A stretch of DNA of 64,000 nt from DATLLN01 sp963809205 (GTDB lineage Bacteria > Actinomycetota > Thermoleophilia > Gaiellales > JAICJC01). Positions 59,718 through 64,000 of this stretch are shown one piece after another. The translations under genes and the position numbers were made by a program. The first letter of the stretch is position 1. Each line of letters opens with the position of its first letter. The stretch covers positions 124,001-188,000 of the forward strand of contig CAWEIS010000028.1 of assembly GCA_963809205.1 (NCBI GenBank). Direction: 5' to 3'. The notes beneath the pieces were generated by a model. The model was not told the origin of the DNA, made no database searches, and was given only the letters and a program-made list of their open reading frames with translations.

Positions 59718-60707
59718 TCACGGGACCATCATCGAGCGTTCGCCTGCCGCCATCTGGTCGTGTACCCACCGGTAGGTCTGCTCGAGCCCTTCTCGCAGGC
59801 TGATCGACGGTTCCCACCCGAGCAGCTCGAGGATGCGCGTGTTGTCCGAATTCCGCCCGCGCACACCCTGCGGAGCGTCCAGCTTGTATTCCCGCCGCAG
59901 TTCGACGCCCGCGATCTCCTCGACGATGGAGACGAGCTCGTTGATGGTGACGAGCTCGGAGCTCCCGAGATTGATCGGTTCGATGACGTCGGAATCGGCG
60001 AGCGCCTGGCTCCCATGAACGCAGTCGTCTGCGTACATGAACGACCGGGTCTGCTGACCGTCGCCCCAGATCTCGATCCGGTGGTCTCCGGAGAGCTTGG
60101 CCGCGGCCACTTTGCGGCAGATCGCGGCCGGCGCCTTCTCGCGCCCGCCGTCGTAGGTGCCGTTGGGGCCATACACGTTGTGATACCGGGCCACCCGGGT
60201 GTGCAGGCCGAAGTCCTCCCGGAAGTGGCGGCACATGCGCTCGCTGAACAGCTTTTCCCAGCCGTAGCCGTCCTCCGGCATGGCGGGGTATGCATCCTCT
60301 TCCCGCAGTGCGGTGACGTCGGGGTCAGTCTGGTGCTCCGCCGCGTACACGCACGCCGACGAGGAGTAGAAGAACCGTTCGACACCGGCCGCTCGAGCAG
60401 CCATCAGCATGTGGGTGTTGACCAGGACGGACAGCATGCAGAGCGCCTTGTTGCTCTCGATGAAGCCCATCCCACCCATGTCGGCCGCCAGCTGATAGAC
60501 GCGCGAGGCACCCGTCACCGCCTCCCGGCAGGCGTCCTTCTCCGACAGGTCCAGGTGACGGTTCTCTGCGTCGTCGAACCGCTGGTGCCACTCATCCGCC
60601 GGCTTGATGTCGACGGCTCGAACTTGCTTGCCCTGGCGCAGAAGATCCGCGACCAGGTGGCCGCCGATGAATCCTCCGCCACCGGCGACGACGATGACCT
60701 CGCTCAT
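59718..60707 (-). CDS. NAD-dependent sugar epimerase, GDP-mannose 3,5-epimerase-like
   Basis: A 329-residue short-chain dehydrogenase/epimerase from ATG 60707 (GAGGGGGGAAG upstream). It has the NAD-binding 'GGGGFIGGHLVADLL', 'AADMGGMGFIESNKA' (a block very typical of GDP-mannose 3,5-epimerases), 'FFYSSSACVY', the catalytic 'YGWEKLFSE' Tyr-X3-Lys, and 'RYHNVYGPNGTYDGGREKAPAA'. It would make GDP-L-galactose/gulose-type sugars for the polymer. Exact substrate specificity is inferred from these blocks. The promoter is at 60744-60772. Confidence 0.88.
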   Translation of the reverse strand: MSEVIVVAGGGGFIGGHLVADLLRQGKQVRAVDIKPADEWHQRFDDAENRHLDLSEKDACREAVTGASRVYQLAADMGGMGFIESNKALCMLSVLVNTHMLMAARAAGVERFFYSSSACVYAAEHQTDPDVTALREEDAYPAMPEDGYGWEKLFSERMCRHFREDFGLHTRVARYHNVYGPNGTYDGGREKAPAAICRKVAAAKLSGDHRIEIWGDGQQTRSFMYADDCVHGSQALADSDVIEPINLGSSELVTINELVSIVEEIAGVELRREYKLDAPQGVRGRNSDNTRILELLGWEPSISLREGLEQTYRWVHDQMAAGERSMMVP

Positions 60708-60743
60708 GCTTCCCCCCTCGGCCAATAATCGGTCGGATACGTA

Positions 60744-60772
60744 GAACTACGCCGCATCGCGCCTCAAGTCAA
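60744..60772 (-). promoter_or_regulatory. Promoter candidate of the epimerase
   Basis: On the minus strand TTGACT, 17 nt, TAGTTC, about 40 nt upstream of the ATG. Confidence 0.55.
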
Positions 60773-60800
60773 GTGGCGCTCGGCACGCCCCGGCCACGCG

Positions 60801-62009
60801 TCACAGCGTGAACCGGGCGACGCCGATGTGACTGACGCCGCCGATCGTCTCGATAAAACCGCCGACCCAGAGCTGCGTTCCAGTAGACAACATGGCCCAC
60901 ACGCCGGTGAAGTTGGCGCCATAGGGGGTCACCGTCGGAATCCAGTCGCAGAACAGCTGTCCTGTCGCCGGATTCATGGACATCAGCCCGTGCAGCCACT
61001 GGGAGCTGGTGCCCGTCTGGCACACCTCCTGCTGCAGCCGAGCCGTCCCGAAGTGGCCGCCCACGAACAGCCGGGTACCGTCCGCGTTCATGGCCAGGCT
61101 CTCGTCGTTGCCGACCGTGTTGAAGCGCCAGACCTGGCTGCCAACGCTGCCGAAGTCGAGATGGAACGCGGCGACGTAGTTGGGCCCCTTGCCGAAGCCG
61201 ATGAACACGCGGGATCCGTAGGGCAGGATGGCCCAGGCCGTCTGGGGGGAGTCGATGACCCCCGCCGGGATCGTCCACGCGTTGAGCACCCCGCTCACGG
61301 CGTCGACCCGCGCAACCGACTGCCGGGCGACGCTGTTCATCTGCGTGAAGTGGCCCCCGACGAACACGGTCGCGCCGTCCTGCGCCATTGCGAACGACCG
61401 CACCGTGTCGTTGGCCAGGGGTGCCCAGCTGTCCAGGGCGCCACTCGGCAGCACCGCGGCCAGATTCGATCGCGCGATGCCGCCCACCTTGCTGAAGGCA
61501 CCGCCGAGATAGATCCGGCTGGGGCCGACCAGGATGGCGTGAACGTTGCCGTTGACCGCCGGCGCCGCGAAGGTCGCGTTGACGGAGCCGTCGCTCGAAT
61601 TGACCGCGCCGAAGTTTGTTACTGGCGTCGTGCCGATCAGGTCGAACTGCCCACCGACGTAGAGCACCGAGCCGTCGGGCGAGGCACCCAGGGACCGGAC
61701 GATCGCGCCCTTGGCCGTACTGTCGATCCGCGCGCTGAAGCCGGGGACAGGCGCGCCGGTCGTCATGTCGAGTGCAGCGAGGTTCTTGGCAGCGACCTTG
61801 GACAAGCCGTCGGGCGACACGACACGCGTGAACTTGCCACCGATGTAGATGGTGTTCCCGACGCGAACCATCGCGTAGACCTTGCCGTTTGTCTGCCAGG
61901 TGGAATCGGGTGTTGTCGAAAGAGCGAACGCAGCTGGAGCAAAGGTGAGCGTGACGCCGGCCGCCACCAGGATCGCGAGCAGTGTCCGTGCAGAGCGTGC
62001 AAGAGCCAT
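60801..62009 (-). CDS. Secreted beta-propeller protein
   Basis: A 402-residue exported protein from ATG 62009 (GAAAGG upstream). After the signal peptide ('LLAILVAAGVTLTFAPAAFA') there are about six to seven repeats of the form 'VYVGGQFDLIGTTPVTNFGAVNSSDGSV', such as 'IYIGGKFTRV', 'IYLGGAFSKVGG', 'VFVGGHFTQMN', 'LFVGGHFG' and 'LWVGGFIETIGG'. They resemble delta-60/kelch-like propellers that occur in actinobacterial surface proteins. There is no enzymatic motif. It may bind ligands or the matrix. A -35 TTGACA (62101-62106) with a weak -10 (CACACT) lies 70 nt upstream. Confidence 0.82.
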   Translation of the reverse strand: MALARSARTLLAILVAAGVTLTFAPAAFALSTTPDSTWQTNGKVYAMVRVGNTIYIGGKFTRVVSPDGLSKVAAKNLAALDMTTGAPVPGFSARIDSTAKGAIVRSLGASPDGSVLYVGGQFDLIGTTPVTNFGAVNSSDGSVNATFAAPAVNGNVHAILVGPSRIYLGGAFSKVGGIARSNLAAVLPSGALDSWAPLANDTVRSFAMAQDGATVFVGGHFTQMNSVARQSVARVDAVSGVLNAWTIPAGVIDSPQTAWAILPYGSRVFIGFGKGPNYVAAFHLDFGSVGSQVWRFNTVGNDESLAMNADGTRLFVGGHFGTARLQQEVCQTGTSSQWLHGLMSMNPATGQLFCDWIPTVTPYGANFTGVWAMLSTGTQLWVGGFIETIGGVSHIGVARFTL

Positions 62010-62169
62010 TTCAGAGAGCCTTTCGGGTCGTTGCCGATGGCCACGGTCAGGCCGCGTCATCGTTAGGAGCCACCGTGAGTGTGCGGGCGAGCGGAAAATC
62101 TGTCAAGCTGCAGCGAGTACCCGGCGGGCGAGCCGCGACGAGCCGTTTGCCGGCGTCCGCGCGCAGCGG

Positions 62170-62201
62170 CACGGGCCGCCCACTCTCGGCGGGCGGCCGT
62201 G
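62170..62201 (-). terminator. Hairpin terminator of the histidine phosphatase gene
   Basis: CACGGGCCGCCC and GGGCGGCCGTG pair with one bulged G, 15 nt beyond the stop. Confidence 0.65.
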
Positions 62202-62215
62202 ATGCGCCCTCTGTG

Positions 62216-62902
62216 CTACCCGTCGATAGGGACGACGCGGCGGGCGCTGCCCTTGACCGGGTCGCGCACCGTGCGGTCCGGCACGCGGATGACCGACACC
62301 ATGCCGTCCGAGACATCGAACACAGTCGCGGATCCGGTCGGCAACTTGAACTGCCAGTCGCCGTCTGACTCGCCTTCGATACGGAGCACTGCGAGTCTGA
62401 CCATCGCACCATGCGTGACGGCCGCGATCGACTCACCCGGGTGCTTCATGCCGATGTCGATCAGCGCCTCGACGACGCGGTCGGCAGCATCCGACAGGGA
62501 CTCACCGCCAGGGCAGTGCGCGCGCTCGGGCTCCTCGGCGTAAAGGCGGAAGAGCTCGGGATTGCGCGCGGCGCACTCCTCCTTCGTCAGCCCCTCCCAC
62601 TCGCCGTACTCGACGTTGATCAGGCCGGCGTGGTCAACCACGTCCGAGGCCCCGGAGCATCGCGAGATCGCGATTCCGACGTCACGGGCACGCTGGAGCG
62701 GGCTCGAGTACACGGCGGTGATGCCGAACGGTGCCAGTGCTTCCGCCGCCTGAACGGCCTCGGCCTGACCGACCTCGTCGAGCGGCACGTCGCGCCGCCC
62801 TCGGAAGCGCACCTGCGCGTTCATCACGGTGCGACCGTGACGAACGAGATTGATCCGGCACGTGCCACGGCCGGGAACGGCATTGGAGCCTGCGTCCTGC
62901 AT
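62216..62902 (-). CDS. Histidine phosphatase family protein (phosphoglycerate mutase-like)
   Basis: A 228-residue cytosolic phosphatase from ATG 62902, with AGGGGGG upstream; a longer frame to 62965 lacks support. It has the phosphohistidine motif 'INLVRHGRT', 'FRGRRDVPLDEVG', 'AVYSSPLQRARD', 'INVEYGEWEG' and 'IAAVTHGAMVRL' with the second catalytic His. The substrate is not predictable. It follows the sulfotransferase gene at 62994 and may share its operon. In a PAPS-using locus one possible task is a phosphate-ester clean-up step, but this is speculation. The internal promoter candidate is at 62944-62972. Confidence 0.88.
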   Translation of the reverse strand: MQDAGSNAVPGRGTCRINLVRHGRTVMNAQVRFRGRRDVPLDEVGQAEAVQAAEALAPFGITAVYSSPLQRARDVGIAISRCSGASDVVDHAGLINVEYGEWEGLTKEECAARNPELFRLYAEEPERAHCPGGESLSDAADRVVEALIDIGMKHPGESIAAVTHGAMVRLAVLRIEGESDGDWQFKLPTGSATVFDVSDGMVSVIRVPDRTVRDPVKGSARRVVPIDG

Positions 62903-62943
62903 CACCGAGAATCCCCCCTGGTTCAATGGTGTTCGTTCGGTGA

Positions 62944-62972
62944 AGGATCCCTGCATGTCCGGCAATCGTCAA
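62944..62972 (-). promoter_or_regulatory. Promoter candidate of the histidine phosphatase gene
   Basis: On the minus strand TTGACG, 17 nt, GATCCT. The -35 is good, the -10 weak. Confidence 0.35.
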
Positions 62973-62993
62973 GGGTCACGTGATCTGGGTTGC

Positions 62994-63827
62994 TCAGCGC
63001 TCGACGAACGTCCGGTAGATCTCCACTGCCCGGCGGCGACGCCGATCGAGCTCCGCGACGAGGTAGCGATCGCGCATCGCCGCCTTGCGCGCCTCTTTGT
63101 ACGCGGACGGTCGCGCCACCCGGTCTTCGAACGGCGAGGGGGCGCCGCCTGTGGGCGCAACGTCACCCGCAGAGCGGCGGCGAGCGGCCGCCAGGTCGTC
63201 AAGGGTCTCGAGCCCTGACATCACGTACCCGATGTGGGCCTCCCACGGTGGACGACGGGCGCGCTCGTCGATGAACGCGAACACCCGCTCGGGGAAAGCG
63301 CCGACAGTATCGGGCTCGGCGAAGCTGGTGCCGAACCGATCGTTGACCTCTCGGACAACGCTGTTGAAATCGCTCGTGACGCGACGGAAGTCGCCGACGA
63401 TGAACCCGCATCGATGTGGCAACAGCGCATCGTAGAACCGCGTGTAGGCGTCCAGGAGCTGAGGCGCCGACGTGTGCGGCTCGCGCAGAAGGCAGGACAT
63501 CACCACGTCCTCCGGTTCCCGGATCGTGACGAGCGTCGGGACGCCGCGCTGCACGGCGTCGATGATGTGCGCCGGCGAGTGAATGAGATGGGCCAGCCGC
63601 ACCGGCTTCGGCTGCGCGAGTTGGAACGCGACCGCCGCGTACACGCACGCGCTGCGGGTGAAGCCGTCGATCAGCATCTCGCTTGCGTCGCAGACCATCA
63701 TGTGCCCGTACTTGCGGCGCGCGAACGGCAGGTACCACGAGTGCTCGGCCGCGCGGCTGCGCAGCGTCCAGCGGACGTGCCGGGCGTACCGGCCTGGCCA
63801 CGATGCTCCCCGTCCCATCGTCTCCAA
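62994..63827 (-). CDS. Sulfotransferase-like protein (copy 3)
   Basis: A 277-residue protein. The N-terminal loop reads 'LIDGFTRSACVYAAVAFQLAQPKPVRLAHLIHSP', a variant of the PAPS-binding loop with 'FTRSACVY' in place of 'RSGST'. 'PTLVTIREPEDVVMSCLLREP' matches the 3'-phosphate site, and 'VGDFRRVTSDFNSVVREVNDRFGTSF' matches the usual 'yEdl..d......i..flg' helix. The C-terminal part is Arg/Lys-rich and helical. The start may be TTG 63827 or ATG 63818. It is the third sulfotransferase in the window and the most divergent. Confidence 0.7.
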   Translation of the reverse strand: METMGRGASWPGRYARHVRWTLRSRAAEHSWYLPFARRKYGHMMVCDASEMLIDGFTRSACVYAAVAFQLAQPKPVRLAHLIHSPAHIIDAVQRGVPTLVTIREPEDVVMSCLLREPHTSAPQLLDAYTRFYDALLPHRCGFIVGDFRRVTSDFNSVVREVNDRFGTSFAEPDTVGAFPERVFAFIDERARRPPWEAHIGYVMSGLETLDDLAAARRRSAGDVAPTGGAPSPFEDRVARPSAYKEARKAAMRDRYLVAELDRRRRRAVEIYRTFVER

Positions 63828-63899
63828 GGTACTGGAAAGCCGAGGAGCCGGGCAGCAGGGCCCGTGTTTGCGCCTCGCCGACCCCCGTGTAGCATGGAC

Positions 63900-64000
63900 G
63901 CAGCGAACGGTCGGCCACCCTCGAGGGCGAAGGAGCTCACGTCAGACGCATCGCAGCATCGCTGGAACGGCTCGTGGACGCCCTCGACCCGATCGTCCAG
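63900..64000 (+). other. Possible start of a gene cut by the right edge
   Basis: A good ribosome-binding site (AAGGAG) at 63929 is followed by an open frame reading 'VRRIAASLERLVDALDPIVQ'. The codon at the right spacing is GTC, not a usual start, and the frame has a TAG upstream. The ATG at 63894 gives a different open frame without character. It cannot be settled from this end. Confidence 0.25.

Noticed and set aside
1..64000. tRNA, rRNA or CRISPR features
   Set aside because: No cloverleaf with a GGTTCRA-type T-loop, no conserved rRNA blocks and no regularly spaced repeats were seen in the intergenic regions.

Overview
The window is high-GC DNA from an actinobacterium. The secreted metallophosphoesterases, DUF1996 proteins, LytR-CpsA-Psr (LCP)-like proteins and a TPR-tailed O-antigen ligase suggest a soil Thermoleophilia (Solirubrobacterales/Gaiellales type). 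That placement is an inference from gene content. No rRNA, tRNA, CRISPR array or intact insertion sequence was seen.

Layout. (1) 1-9.8 kb: the activated-methyl cycle. ahcY and metK run leftward; a PfkB-family kinase and a cobalamin-dependent metH run rightward; a fused homocysteine methyltransferase/methylene-THF reductase runs leftward. Together they would make S-adenosylmethionine, clear S-adenosylhomocysteine and adenosine, and remethylate homocysteine. (2) 10-21.7 kb: a cell-envelope region with two secreted PF04185 phosphoesterases, two secreted metallophosphoesterases, a DUF1996 protein, a DUF4333 protein and two divergent LCP-like membrane proteins, one ending in a cytosolic helix-turn-helix. 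It also holds two small membrane-anchored proteins with a Rho-N/SAP-like tail. (3) 21.9-33.75 kb: an intact, mostly overlapping exopolysaccharide operon with flippase, Wzz/BY-kinase, GT4, bi-domain oxidoreductase, UDP-GlcNAc 2-epimerase, VpsJ-like toroid protein, WecG/TagA transferase and asparagine synthase. (4) 33.75-44.7 kb: a decayed exopolysaccharide island. It contains remnants or frameshifted copies of a polysaccharide deacetylase, a flippase, a methyltransferase, an IS481-type transposase, the 3' end of a second asnB, a glycosyltransferase, two O-antigen ligases and a GT2, beside one apparently intact sulfotransferase. (5) 44.8-46.3 kb: an ECF sigma factor with a membrane partner, and a 36-residue Cys-rich protein. 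(6) 46.3-52.9 kb: a second, leftward exopolysaccharide set with sulfotransferase, WecG, Wzz/BY-kinase, ligase and a Wzz-like protein without a P-loop. (7) 53.4-63.8 kb: an RTX-repeat protein, a second DUF1996 protein, a heme-type membrane protein, a third metallophosphoesterase, the initiating sugar-phosphate transferase, a GDP-mannose epimerase, a beta-propeller protein, a histidine phosphatase and a third sulfotransferase.

Reading the genes together, the cell builds one or more exopolysaccharides. They are initiated by the polyprenyl-phosphate sugar transferase, use UDP-ManNAc and GDP-hexose precursors, are extended and flipped by Wzx/Wzy-type steps, controlled by BY-kinases, and possibly sulfated. 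The most novel-looking elements are the LCP-like/HTH fusion with its three-TM, repeat-bearing relative, and the Rho-N-tailed membrane proteins that sit near them.
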